From the NCBI GenBank assembly GCA_040510375.1, contig JBEVJC010000008.1, positions 1 to 64,000 on the forward strand: a DNA stretch of 64,000 nucleotides, written 5' to 3'. The notes under the pieces were generated by a model, which saw only the letters and a list, made by a program, of their open reading frames with translations, had not been told where the DNA came from and did no database searches. The stretch comes from JBEVJC01 sp040510375 (lineage in GTDB: Bacteria; Bacteroidota; Bacteroidia; Chitinophagales; Chitinophagaceae). Shown piece after piece: positions 32,879 through 41,567 of the stretch (positions are counted from its first letter, which is position 1; each line of letters starts with the position of its first letter). The position numbers were made by a program, and so were the translations under genes.

Positions 32879-33709
32879 ATGTTCACCCTGAATTGTAAAG
32901 GACGACTACTCCTGCCGGAGCGACCACTGGTCATGGGCATTATCAATATAACGCCGGATTCTTTTTTCAAGGGAAGCCGGAGCCAGTCAAATGATAAACT
33001 GCTGCGACTGGCCGACAAAATGATCGGACATGGAGCCGACCTGATCGACCTTGGCGGACAGAGTACCCGACCCGGCAGCAAGCCGGTGAGCGCTGATGAT
33101 GAATTAAGAAGGGTGATCGATCCTGTAAACCTGCTGGCTGAACGGTTCCCCGAACTGATCCTTTCAATCGATACATTTTATGCAAGGGTAGCATCCGAAG
33201 CAGTGGCAGCGGGAGCAGCTGTTATCAATGATATCAGCGGCGGAACCCTGGACCCCGACATGTTCACTGCTGCAGGAGCACTCGGTGTTCCGTATGTACT
33301 CACCCATACCAGGGGCACACCCGAAAACATGCAGCAACATACGGATTACAAAAATATCATCGCAGAAATGCTGGATTATTTCACCGGTAAAATTTCATTA
33401 CTTGAAAAGGCGGGCGTTAAAGACATTATTATTGATCCCGGATTCGGGTTTGCAAAAACGATTGCCCAGAATTTCCATGTGCTTCGCGAACTAAACCAGT
33501 TTTCACTTTTCGGTTTACCCATACTCGCAGGTCTTTCGCGAAAAGGTACGGTTTATAAAACATTGGGCATCGATCCTTCAGAAGCACTTAACGGATCAAC
33601 AGTATTACATACCCTGGCACTGCAACAGGGCGCACAGATCCTGCGGGTACATGATGTAAAAGAAGCTGTTGAAGTTGTAAAACTTTATGAAGCTTTCTGT
33701 AAGAGTTAA
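32879..33709 (+). CDS. folP: Dihydropteroate synthase
   Basis: Joins 6-hydroxymethyl-7,8-dihydropterin pyrophosphate and 4-aminobenzoate in folate synthesis; target of sulfonamides. Signature segments are VMGIINITPDSFF near the N-terminus, DLGGQSTRPGS, LSIDTFYARVASEA, AVINDISGG, IIDPGFGFAKT and ILAGLSRKG. The ATG at 32879 gives 276 residues and starts MFTLNCKGRLLL, normal for the family; an ATG at 32831 is also open but lies inside the divergent DUF1599 start. A -7-like TATCTTTA lies at 32845. No other folate genes are adjacent. Confidence 0.95.
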   Translation: MFTLNCKGRLLLPERPLVMGIINITPDSFFKGSRSQSNDKLLRLADKMIGHGADLIDLGGQSTRPGSKPVSADDELRRVIDPVNLLAERFPELILSIDTFYARVASEAVAAGAAVINDISGGTLDPDMFTAAGALGVPYVLTHTRGTPENMQQHTDYKNIIAEMLDYFTGKISLLEKAGVKDIIIDPGFGFAKTIAQNFHVLRELNQFSLFGLPILAGLSRKGTVYKTLGIDPSEALNGSTVLHTLALQQGAQILRVHDVKEAVEVVKLYEAFCKS

Positions 33710-34048
33710 AGTACCAGCACCATAGCGTAAGAAAAATTTCTGATACTATACCCCGGAAAATATAAAGGCACCGGAATTAACCGATGCCTTCAATAATGTA
33801 ATCAGGCCAAAAGGGCTGTTTACGGTGCCTTTCAATGAATTGGATTCAATATCAGTTCAGTAACGTTAGGTAAGGTCTGCTGGTGCTTAGTTTTGTGGGG
33901 GACGAACTTCGGATGTTGGACTAAAAACGGGACATGCTGCATTATCCGTAAAAAAAAACCGCCTTGCGCGATAGCAAGACGGTGTAAAGGTGCAACATTA
34001 TTTTCATTATTCAATCAATGCCGCTGAACAATAAACCCTTAAATTTCT
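33710..34048. other. Intergenic region between folP and the FKBP gene
   Basis: Both genes point into this 339-bp space. It holds a hairpin at 33765-33790 (AAGGCACCGG / CCGATGCCTT) after folP with no T-run, and the FKBP terminator at 33951. A 60-codon frame at 33832-34014 on the minus strand reads through the terminator hairpin and resembles nothing, so I left it out. Confidence 0.6.
33951..33982 (-). terminator. Intrinsic terminator after the FKBP gene
   Basis: Arms CCGCCTTGC and GCAAGACGG (one mismatch), loop GCGATA; on the minus strand eight T follow the hairpin. Confidence 0.8.
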
Positions 34049-35056
34049 TTAACGTTGTTGTTGCATTTGTTGGGCACTGGCGGCAGCACTCATGGTATCT
34101 GCAACACTTTTCAATATGATTTCGAACTTCAGCGGTTCAAATGGTTTGAATCCTGACTGAGGATTGGGATTTGCGCCGTAAGCACGGAATCCCGGCACAT
34201 ATAATGTTCCCTTTCCACCTTCTTTAAAGGAAGCCAGGCCTTCTTCCATACCACCAATCAGTTCTCCCTGGCCAAGCCTGCGGGTAAATTCTCCACTTTC
34301 AAACAGTGAATCATTGGAAATAAGTTTGCCGGCATACTGCACGGTTACATATTTTCCGTCTGCTGCCTGTGGGCCGTTACCGGTTTCTTTCACAACTACA
34401 TAGGTTCCCTTACCAACCTTCGTTGCGGTGATATTATGGCTTTTCAGGTAAGACTCCATCTCCCGGATTCCTTTGGCGGCTTCGCCCGACTTTTCCATCT
34501 GCGCTTCGTCGGCGAGTTTCCTTTCCATTACCTGCTGCCTCATTTTAGCCATTTCTTCTGCCTCAGCTTTTTCGCGGCGTGGGGCATCTTTTTCAGCCTC
34601 CACTTTCTGATCAGCCAGATACAGGCTGTCAGTAGGTAATACCGCAAGTACTTTAAATGTCCAGTTCATCTTATCACCCTTTTTCATAAAAGGTGGAAGT
34701 TGCTGGATAAGTCCTCTCTGAACCAGTGAGTCGATCATCATTACGGAGACAACACTGTCACCGGCCCTGAGCAATGGAAAAATTTCCATCGGACTGTAAT
34801 CTTCAGGCACTGTAGCAGGGATTTTTACATACACCGGCGTTTTGCCATAACTGGTTTGCATTACAGAATCGTTCAGCTTCTGGGTAAAATTCAGTTTCAG
34901 CCACTGGTCGGCTTTCACAACAGAATCTTTACTGTTGGACGGGATGATCTTGTACAGAAGACCCGACTTGGTTTTTTTATAACTGACATTGTTGCACGAT
35001 ACAGTCAGTGCAACCAGGGCAAGCATCGCGAACGCGTAAAAAAGGATCCTTTTCAT
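34049..35056 (-). CDS. FKBP-type peptidyl-prolyl isomerase lipoprotein
   Basis: A 335-residue cell-envelope folding factor. The N-terminus MKRILFYAFAMLALVALTVSC is a lipoprotein signal with cysteine at residue 21. A first, degenerate FKBP-like region (residues about 25-155: KTKSGLLYKI, MEIFPLLRAGDSVVSVMM, GDKMNWTFKVL) is followed by a charged coiled coil (KVEAEKDAPRREKAEAEEM) and a canonical C-terminal FKBP domain with VTVQYAGKLISNDSLFESGEF, LIGGMEEGLASFKEGGKGTLYVPG and FRAYG. Such two-domain lipoproteins are common in Bacteroidota. Six bp downstream of the nrnA-like gene stop, so co-transcribed. Confidence 0.92.
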   Translation of the reverse strand: MKRILFYAFAMLALVALTVSCNNVSYKKTKSGLLYKIIPSNSKDSVVKADQWLKLNFTQKLNDSVMQTSYGKTPVYVKIPATVPEDYSPMEIFPLLRAGDSVVSVMMIDSLVQRGLIQQLPPFMKKGDKMNWTFKVLAVLPTDSLYLADQKVEAEKDAPRREKAEAEEMAKMRQQVMERKLADEAQMEKSGEAAKGIREMESYLKSHNITATKVGKGTYVVVKETGNGPQAADGKYVTVQYAGKLISNDSLFESGEFTRRLGQGELIGGMEEGLASFKEGGKGTLYVPGFRAYGANPNPQSGFKPFEPLKFEIILKSVADTMSAAASAQQMQQQR

Positions 35057-35062
35057 ATTTGA

Positions 35063-36070
35063 TTATTGTAATAAATGTTTATTTGCTTTCATTGCTTCGA
35101 TAAATTTCTGAACGGTTACTTCCAGTGAATCACTGCTGCGTCCGCCAGATGCATTGTAATGACCGCCGCCATCAAAATAGTTCCGTGCAAAAGTGTTGGT
35201 ATCAAAATCGCCCTTGCTGCGGAAACTCCATTTACGTTCTTCATCGCGGTCGATTACCAGTCCCACCAGTTTGATCCCCTGTATGGATTGAGGGAAATTT
35301 ACCAAACCTTCCGTATCACCGGTCTTGACATAAAACTTCAGCAGGTCCGATTTGGGGATGGCGATAAGTGCCGTATTGTATTCATAAAAAATTTCCATCC
35401 GGTTAAGCAGCACATGGCCGGTAAAACGGACTTTATTTTCCAGGAAATTATCAAACAGGTTTTCGTGCACTTTGGAGTGCTGCAGTCCCTTCGTTTTAAG
35501 ATCAGCTACCAGTGAATGTACCGAAGCCCTTGCAGAAGGGAAACGGAAGGAGCCGGTATCTGACACCACACCGGCATAGATACATTCGGCAATACTTTCG
35601 GTGATATCATCTCCATGTCCCGACTGGATGATAAAATCATATACCATCTCAGAAGTGGAACTTTTGTTTATATCACTGATGCCGTAATTAAAGGAGGGTG
35701 TGTCGGGCTCGCGGTGATGGTCGATCAGCACTTTCACACAATCGGCCGACTTTAATTTTTCTGCCAGGTGTTTGGTGCGGTGGAAAGTGTTAAAATCCAG
35801 GCAAAACAGCCAGTCCGTTTCGGCAAGTGCGGTTTCCGATTTCTGACGGGAAGTCTCATAATCGAGCACTTCTTTGCAGCCGGGCATCCAGTCCAGCCAT
35901 TTGGCCCAGTTTGTCGGGGAAATAACAGTCACGGCATGCCCCAGACCCTTCAGGAATCCGGCCAAAGCCAGTGAAGAACCCATTGCATCTGCGTCAGGTT
36001 TCTGGTGCATGGTAATCACTACCTTCACAGGAGTGGCCAGCAGGGGAAATATTTCTTGTATTGGTTTCAT
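35063..36070 (-). CDS. DHH/DHHA1 phosphoesterase, NrnA-like nanoRNase / pAp phosphatase
   Basis: A 335-residue DHH-family phosphoesterase that, in NrnA relatives, degrades 2- to 5-mer RNAs or pAp. The DHH part has VITMHQKPDADAMGSSLALAGF, LFCLDFNTFHRTKHL and VLIDHHREPD; the DHHA1 part ends with GGGHYNASGGRSSDS, the substrate-binding GGGH. The ATG at 36070 (MKPIQEIF) was preferred over a long upstream extension that has no relation to the family and overlaps the ndk promoter. Divergent from ndk and directly upstream of the FKBP gene. Confidence 0.92.
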   Translation of the reverse strand: MKPIQEIFPLLATPVKVVITMHQKPDADAMGSSLALAGFLKGLGHAVTVISPTNWAKWLDWMPGCKEVLDYETSRQKSETALAETDWLFCLDFNTFHRTKHLAEKLKSADCVKVLIDHHREPDTPSFNYGISDINKSSTSEMVYDFIIQSGHGDDITESIAECIYAGVVSDTGSFRFPSARASVHSLVADLKTKGLQHSKVHENLFDNFLENKVRFTGHVLLNRMEIFYEYNTALIAIPKSDLLKFYVKTGDTEGLVNFPQSIQGIKLVGLVIDRDEERKWSFRSKGDFDTNTFARNYFDGGGHYNASGGRSSDSLEVTVQKFIEAMKANKHLLQ

Positions 36071-36102
36071 CAGGCGGCAGCGAAGGTAAGTGATCTTTCC
36101 CC

Positions 36103-36110
36103 TATTTTTG
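36103..36110 (+). promoter_or_regulatory. -7 box of ndk
   Basis: TATTTTTG fits TAnnTTTG, 18 bp before the ndk ATG. Confidence 0.55.
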
Positions 36111-36128
36111 CCCCGCAAAAATAATATT

Positions 36129-36545
36129 ATGACTAACAGAACATTTACGATGATCAAGCCGGATGCCTTTAAAAACGGACATTCCGGAGTGATCGTGGAC
36201 CGCTTCCTGAAAGAAGGATTTCGTGTGGTAGCCCTGAAAATGACCAAACTTTCGCCTGAAAAAGCGGGTGAGTTTTACGCCGTTCATAAAGAAAGGCCAT
36301 TTTATGGGGAACTGGTTGAGTTCATGAGCAGCGGTCCGATCATTGCCGCCATTCTTGAAAAGGATAACGCAGTAGCTTCCTTCCGCGAACTGATCGGGGC
36401 TACAAACCCTGCCCAGGCAGCTGAAGGTACCATCCGGAAGCTTTATGCAACCTCATTGGGTGAAAATGCCGTACATGGCAGCGACAGCGATGAAAACGCA
36501 GCGATAGAAGGTGATTTCTTCTTCTCGGGTCTGGAAAGAAACTGA
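36129..36545 (+). CDS. ndk: Nucleoside diphosphate kinase
   Basis: Exchanges gamma-phosphate between NTPs and NDPs through a phosphohistidine. The 138-residue length is standard. It has MTNRTFTMIKPDAFKNGHSG at the start, RPFYGELVEFMSSGP, GATNPAQAAEGTIRKLY and the active-site His in NAVHGSDSDENA. The ATG at 36129 follows a -7 box; an upstream in-frame ATG at 36090 precedes that box and is not used. A strong terminator follows. Confidence 0.97.
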   Translation: MTNRTFTMIKPDAFKNGHSGVIVDRFLKEGFRVVALKMTKLSPEKAGEFYAVHKERPFYGELVEFMSSGPIIAAILEKDNAVASFRELIGATNPAQAAEGTIRKLYATSLGENAVHGSDSDENAAIEGDFFFSGLERN

Positions 36546-36566
36546 GTTGATTCCTGAAAATTATAG

Positions 36567-36598
36567 ATCCCGCGGGTTGATGCCTGCGGGATTTTTTT
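36567..36598 (+). terminator. Intrinsic terminator after ndk
   Basis: Arms ATCCCGCGGG and CCTGCGGGAT around TTGATG, then seven T. On the minus strand the run is absent, so it serves ndk. Confidence 0.85.
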
Positions 36599-36616
36599 AT
36601 GCCGGTGAATCACCCG

Positions 36617-37528
36617 TCAGATACTGCGAAGATTGTTGTTGACTACCGGAGTAACCGTGAAACCGGCTTCGCGCAGCAGGTTAATGATTCCTTTTTTACC
36701 CGGAAGGTGCCCCGCTCCCACCGCGATCAGGAGTTTATTATCCGGCAACAGTTTTTTCATTTTTTCAATCCAGTTATAATTACGTTTATATAAAAGGATA
36801 TCTGTATAGTCCCCAATTCCAAGATCACTTTTCATCATTACCGCTTCCAGTTTATCAATATCCTGTTGCCGGTAAGCGTCCATCATTTCATTGAACTCCG
36901 CGTCAGAATCTGAAACCGTACTGTCGGCAGTACCTTTGTTTTCATCCCTGATATAACTGAGCAGTTGTTCCGCCTGGACCCGGTATGGGATCTCATCCAG
37001 TACCGATGCCTGGTAACTCATGGTCTCCAGGCCAAGGATTTTTTTGTTATGTTTTTTTGCTTCAGTCATGATCACCTGTTCCATTGCAGTTGCATCACAT
37101 TTGAATGAGCCCTGCTGTAATACAGAAGCTGCAAGGATGGGCTTATAGGTTTCCAGCAACGGGAACGGCAATATACCGGAATGTTTGGTGAAGTATTCTT
37201 TCACTGCGGCATAATCATCGGCCGGAAGCAGGTCCTTCAGGGTGGTATCCCCTTTCATTTTCATCTCCTTCATCATTCCCACCATTTCCATCATATTGTC
37301 CATGTCAACTTCCAGGTATACTTCATCCGCCTCACCGATGATCTTCTTCATACTGTCACTTAACCTGGCATCTTCCTTACAGATCATATGGATGGTGCCA
37401 AAAAGATACGAGGGCCGGGTAATGCCATTACCGCTTACTTTCCAAAGCAGGGATTTATCGGAGGCCTTCTGCGAAAAACTAAAAATGGATACCAGGCTTA
37501 AAACTAACGCTGCACTGATCTTTTTCAT
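36617..37528 (-). CDS. TraB/GumN family protein
   Basis: A 303-residue TraB/GumN (ChaN/EreA-like fold) protein. After a Sec signal (MKKISAALVLSLVSIFSFSQ) it has LLWKVSGNGITRPSYLFGTIHMI with the conserved GTxH, AEADEVYLEVDMD, and the second motif VGAGHLPGKKGIINLLREAGF with GxGHLxG. Members include metalloprotease-like Tiki proteins and the conjugation inhibitor TraB, but most bacterial ones have no known function. It is periplasmic. Single gene, with its stop near the ndk terminator. Confidence 0.9.
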   Translation of the reverse strand: MKKISAALVLSLVSIFSFSQKASDKSLLWKVSGNGITRPSYLFGTIHMICKEDARLSDSMKKIIGEADEVYLEVDMDNMMEMVGMMKEMKMKGDTTLKDLLPADDYAAVKEYFTKHSGILPFPLLETYKPILAASVLQQGSFKCDATAMEQVIMTEAKKHNKKILGLETMSYQASVLDEIPYRVQAEQLLSYIRDENKGTADSTVSDSDAEFNEMMDAYRQQDIDKLEAVMMKSDLGIGDYTDILLYKRNYNWIEKMKKLLPDNKLLIAVGAGHLPGKKGIINLLREAGFTVTPVVNNNLRSI

Positions 37529-37561
37529 GACAACAATTTAATCATTTTTGACGACAAGTAT

Positions 37562-39472
37562 CTATCCCGCCACCACGGCTTCTTCACCATAGATCTGGTT
37601 TTTGAACTTAAGGGAAGGCGATGGAATGAAACTGCCCAGCCCAAGTGTATTCCATTTCTGGTCGACCACTTCAATGGTGTTGTCATCGGCTACGATAATA
37701 TTCGGCCAGTCGCGCTGGAAACCATCAAATTCCTTTGTCTTCCTTGTGCCATCAAAACCCATACAGGATACATAACCGGTACGCTCAACCGGGAGGCTGT
37801 CGCGTTTTGGATCAAGGTTATTGCAGAACCTCCAGAGCGAAACGGCAAGATCGTTTGCATCAACCGTATGCTCCACGTACAGGATCATCTTTACATCACC
37901 CATTTCAGGGAGTGCACACAAAGCCCGGTGGAGTTCGCGGATATGACCCGGCCTGTTTTTTTCAACAGATACCAGCACGCAACCAATACCATCGTTCAGC
38001 AAAGAGAGATTGATGGAACGGATTTCGTTGAATTTTACTTTGAAAAAATCTTCAGCGGGTACAGGACTGCCGGAGGCCAATGGTGGACGGTCAACCAGTT
38101 CTTCTTCCATCTTCCTGGTGCCGTCAATACTCATCTTGCCACCGAATCCAAGTTTACTGCAACTATGGTCCAGCACATCCATCGGGCCCTGTGAAAAATA
38201 AATATCTGTTGTAGCATCGAGGTTTTTAAAAACATAACGTGCCAGTTCGCGGTAATTGGTAATACTTACCGCTTCATCAGCAATCACCAGGATTTTGTTG
38301 AACATCATCTGACCCGCACCCCACATGGCATTCATTACCTTCTGTGCCTGTCCTGCATATTCTTTCCGGATCTTGGTAATAACAAGATTGTGAAAGACGC
38401 CTTCTACCGGCATCTCCATATCAATAATCTCGGGCACCATGGTCATCTTGATCGGTGCAAGGAAAATACGTTCTGTTGCCTTACCCAGCCAGGCATCTTC
38501 CTGCGGAGGGATGCCCACAATTGTTGCGGGGTACACCGGATTTTTTTTATGCGTGATGGCGGTGATATGAAAACGCGGATACCAGTCGGGCAGGGAATAA
38601 TAACCCGTATGGTCACCAAAGGGTCCTTCCCAGATCAGTTCATCATTCGGGTCAACATATCCTTCAATGACGAAGTCGGCATCTGCAGGCACTTCGATTT
38701 CCGGTTGTGTGATACATTTAACCAGCTCTACTTTTTTCTTACGAAGGAAACCGGCGAGCATATATTCATCCACGTTCTCGGGCAACGGTGCAGTTGCGGA
38801 ATAGGCATAGGCGGGATCACCACCAAGTGCCACTGCAACGGGCATCCGTTTATTGAGCTTTTTATATTCCGAAAAATGTTTTGCCGATACCTTGTGTTTG
38901 TGCCAGTGCATACCGGTAAGATCGGGACCAAACACCTGCATACGATACATTCCCACATTCCTTGAATTGGTCAGCGGATCCTTTGTATGGATGATCGGGA
39001 GTGTAACAAAGGGCCCACCATCTTTTGGCCAGCAGGTGATCACTGGTAGTTTACCGATATCAGGTTTATCCGTAATGATTACATCCTGGCATTCACCCCG
39101 GCCCGATTTAACTTTAGGCATCCATGAGGCAAACTGGCCAAGTTTGGGTAGCAGTTTCAGTTTGTCGAGTATTCCTTCTTTTGGCGAAGCCAGCAGCTTA
39201 AAAAGGCCCTCGATCTCGGCTGCAACATCGTTGAGGTGGTTGACTCCAAGTGCCAGGCACATGCGGCGTTCGCTACCATATGCATTCATCAGCACAGGGA
39301 ATTCATAACCGGTGTTTTCAAACAGTAATGCCTTTCCGCCACCGGGTTGTTTGCTGATTCGGTCGGTGATCTCGGCAATCTCCAGGTGGGGGTCCACAAA
39401 TTGCCTGATGCGGATAAGCTCGTTCTCTTTTTCGAGGAGGTCTATAAATGCCTGCTGGTTCTTGAATGCCAT
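37562..39472 (-). CDS. UbiD family decarboxylase (menaquinone biosynthesis type)
   Basis: A 636-residue prenylated-FMN-dependent (de)carboxylase of the UbiD family. Characteristic segments are LLFENTGYEFPVLMNAYGSERRM, DAGAFVT-like PVITCWPKDGGPFVTLP, GMYRMQVFGPDLTGMHWH, VALGGDPAYAYSA, EGPFGDHTGYYSLPDWYP (the catalytic E-R-E region lies here) and DVDDVVWAL-like ILVIADEAVSITNY. The length matches the longer menaquinone-pathway form common in Bacteroidota rather than the about 490-residue E. coli UbiD. The matching flavin prenyltransferase UbiX is not in the window, so the exact substrate is inferred. Confidence 0.92.
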   Translation of the reverse strand: MAFKNQQAFIDLLEKENELIRIRQFVDPHLEIAEITDRISKQPGGGKALLFENTGYEFPVLMNAYGSERRMCLALGVNHLNDVAAEIEGLFKLLASPKEGILDKLKLLPKLGQFASWMPKVKSGRGECQDVIITDKPDIGKLPVITCWPKDGGPFVTLPIIHTKDPLTNSRNVGMYRMQVFGPDLTGMHWHKHKVSAKHFSEYKKLNKRMPVAVALGGDPAYAYSATAPLPENVDEYMLAGFLRKKKVELVKCITQPEIEVPADADFVIEGYVDPNDELIWEGPFGDHTGYYSLPDWYPRFHITAITHKKNPVYPATIVGIPPQEDAWLGKATERIFLAPIKMTMVPEIIDMEMPVEGVFHNLVITKIRKEYAGQAQKVMNAMWGAGQMMFNKILVIADEAVSITNYRELARYVFKNLDATTDIYFSQGPMDVLDHSCSKLGFGGKMSIDGTRKMEEELVDRPPLASGSPVPAEDFFKVKFNEIRSINLSLLNDGIGCVLVSVEKNRPGHIRELHRALCALPEMGDVKMILYVEHTVDANDLAVSLWRFCNNLDPKRDSLPVERTGYVSCMGFDGTRKTKEFDGFQRDWPNIIVADDNTIEVVDQKWNTLGLGSFIPSPSLKFKNQIYGEEAVVAG

Positions 39473-39551
39473 GGGTAATTTAAATGCTGCAAATGTACAA
39501 CAAGGCAGTCAGGGGAATGTTTGTGTTACCGATTAATAATGGGTTGGGCGA

Positions 39552-40418
39552 TTAATTTACGCTTGGCGGGCAACCAAGGCGATCATTCTTGCCTGGTGGC
39601 CTGTTACCGGACTTATTCCGGAAAACAATCCGGTAAGTGAGATGAATACCGGCGAAATAATAAAAATCATTGTATTTGGGACTGCCGCGGGTTGCGCCCT
39701 TTGCGGGATAAGTAGGATCCCCGCCTGCCAGTTCATCGCCCCGGTAGGCATATTGTACTGACGTGGAGTTAACACCAGTCAACAGGTCATTCTGGTCTGC
39801 ATAATTACCACTTACATCATCGAGGTAATCGGTAAATAATTTCCGGAGACCCAGTTCCGCACCAACGTGGATTTTATCGGTGAGTGCATACTTTACGCCC
39901 CCTCCAAATGGGATGGCCCACTGGAAATTACTTTCAATTGAAGTACCCGGATAACCAGGAAGGCCCTGCCCTTCTGTTTTAAGGGGGCGGAGATAAACTT
40001 TCTGGTTGGCAGAAGAATACGTATACGGATTATGATGATAGAATGCCAGGCCTGCAAAAACATACGGTGTGAACCGGTTGTCGTACAGGTTCAGCAGGTA
40101 ATATTCACCAACAAGGATTGCTTCATAAATCCTGCTTTCAAAACTAAGATTCCTCGCACGCAGGTCTGCCTTTTCACTGTATCTGTCTGCCCCTCCTACT
40201 ATTGTATAGGACAATTGGCCACGAAGTATAATATTATCCGTTAATTCATAATTGAGTGAACCGCCCAGCACACCATTGGTCAGTTTTTTTGGAAAGATTT
40301 TATCTGTAAGGTCTCCGTTATACGCAGACAAACCACCGAATACACCAATATGTAAGCGTTGGGAAAAACAGGAGGATGAGATAGTAAGGAGTGCAGCCGC
40401 AAGGAATATTCTTGACAT
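39552..40418 (-). CDS. DUF6089-type outer membrane beta-barrel protein
   Basis: A 288-residue protein with a Sec signal (MSRIFLAAALLTISSSCFSQ) and barrel strands rich in Tyr, Gly and Asn: LHIGVFGGLSAYNGDLTD, GVLGGSLNYELTDNIILRGQLSYTIV, RIYEAILVGEYYLLNLYDNRFTPYVFAGLAFYHHNPYTY, GGGVKYALTDKIHVGAELGLRKLFTDYLDDVSGNY. This is the pattern of Bacteroidota DUF6089 barrels; function unknown. The last 25 residues (RNKSGNRPPGKNDRLGCPPSVN) are polar and not barrel-like. Convergence with no other gene; single transcription unit. Confidence 0.82.
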   Translation of the reverse strand: MSRIFLAAALLTISSSCFSQRLHIGVFGGLSAYNGDLTDKIFPKKLTNGVLGGSLNYELTDNIILRGQLSYTIVGGADRYSEKADLRARNLSFESRIYEAILVGEYYLLNLYDNRFTPYVFAGLAFYHHNPYTYSSANQKVYLRPLKTEGQGLPGYPGTSIESNFQWAIPFGGGVKYALTDKIHVGAELGLRKLFTDYLDDVSGNYADQNDLLTGVNSTSVQYAYRGDELAGGDPTYPAKGATRGSPKYNDFYYFAGIHLTYRIVFRNKSGNRPPGKNDRLGCPPSVN

Positions 40419-40506
40419 AGAGTTATGTTCTTTTCATATGCTTGCAAAATCCAGGCCGGATGTTCCACATCCTGTCAGCGTTGGAAGGCTGACTGAAGAT
40501 AAGAAA

Positions 40507-41541
40507 TCAGTCGTTTATTTTCTCAAAAAGTCCCCGGTATTCTATCCCCAGCCCGGGAGTATCTGAATATCCGATCCTGCCCTCGTGGAAAGATATACCG
40601 GTGGCAAGGTCTTCGGCCAGCAACAGGGGCCCGTCCATATCAACATAATCGACGAATGGCAACAGGTGGGCAATGGCAGCGGTACCAACCGTCGATTCGT
40701 TCATACTTCCCAGCATCACTTTAATTTCCAGTCGCCTGGCATCCTCAATCATCCGGCGTGCGGGAGTAATACCACTGCACTTGGTAAGTTTTATATTCAC
40801 CCCGTGAAAATAATGCTGGCACCTGGCTACATCCTGTTCGCTCACGCAGGATTCGTCGGCAATCAGCGGAAGTACCGATTCGTTAAACAGCACACGCATT
40901 CCGTCCCAGTTATCTTTTGCCAGTGGCTGTTCCACGAGCTCCACACCAAGTTCCTTCAGTGCAGGAATGAGGCGGAGTGCGGTTTCCAGGTCCCACCCAG
41001 CATTTGCATCAACGCGGAGTATTGAATTGGTATGCCTGCGCAGGTTTTCAACCAGCGAAAGGTCATCTGCCGTGCCTACCTTCACCTTATAAATGGGCCA
41101 AGGCTTCTCCTGCATTTTTTGCAACATCATTTCCGGGGTATCGATACCAATGGTGAAATCGGTCAGCGGGTTCCTGCTGATATCACCGTTCCACAATTCA
41201 TACAGTTTTTTATTCCTCAGTTTACCGAAGAGATCCCAGGAAGCGATATCAATAGCGCATACAAGGAATGGATTGGCCGGAAGAAGATGATGCAGGTAAT
41301 GCCAGTATCGACCCGGATCGGTGAACGCAAATTTTTCGATAAACATTTTTTTGCGTTCAAGGTCGGCAATCATTTTATCGACCGTGATATCGTAGTAGGA
41401 AATGGCAGGCGCTTCCCCATAACCTTTTACCCCCATGAATTCGAGCTCCACCACAAGTGTCGGCTGTTCTGTTTTGGTGCCTTTCGAAATGGTGAACGGA
41501 TGTTTGAAACGGAGACTATGCGCGTGGTAAGAAATTTTCAT
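40507..41541 (-). CDS. Dipeptide epimerase (L-Ala-D/L-Glu epimerase-like)
   Basis: A 344-residue enolase-superfamily enzyme of the muconate-lactonizing/dipeptide-epimerase branch, which inverts the C-terminal residue of dipeptides such as L-Ala-D-Glu from recycled peptidoglycan. Catalytic features are IYKVKVG (KxK base), LRVDANAGWD, VELVEQPLAKDNW, LIADESCV (metal ligands Asp, Glu, Asp) and NIKLTKCSG (second Lys base), plus MLGSMNEST. The specificity for L-Ala-D/L-Glu is probable but other dipeptides are possible. Same strand as and 26 bp downstream of malQ. Confidence 0.9.
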   Translation of the reverse strand: MKISYHAHSLRFKHPFTISKGTKTEQPTLVVELEFMGVKGYGEAPAISYYDITVDKMIADLERKKMFIEKFAFTDPGRYWHYLHHLLPANPFLVCAIDIASWDLFGKLRNKKLYELWNGDISRNPLTDFTIGIDTPEMMLQKMQEKPWPIYKVKVGTADDLSLVENLRRHTNSILRVDANAGWDLETALRLIPALKELGVELVEQPLAKDNWDGMRVLFNESVLPLIADESCVSEQDVARCQHYFHGVNIKLTKCSGITPARRMIEDARRLEIKVMLGSMNESTVGTAAIAHLLPFVDYVDMDGPLLLAEDLATGISFHEGRIGYSDTPGLGIEYRGLFEKIND

Positions 41542-41567
41542 GAAATACCTGTAAATTTTTTTCAGTG

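Noticed and set aside
33832..34014. Minus-strand open frame of 60 codons downstream of the FKBP gene
   Set aside because: It runs through a clear terminator hairpin and its T-run and shows no hydrophobic, helical or family pattern.
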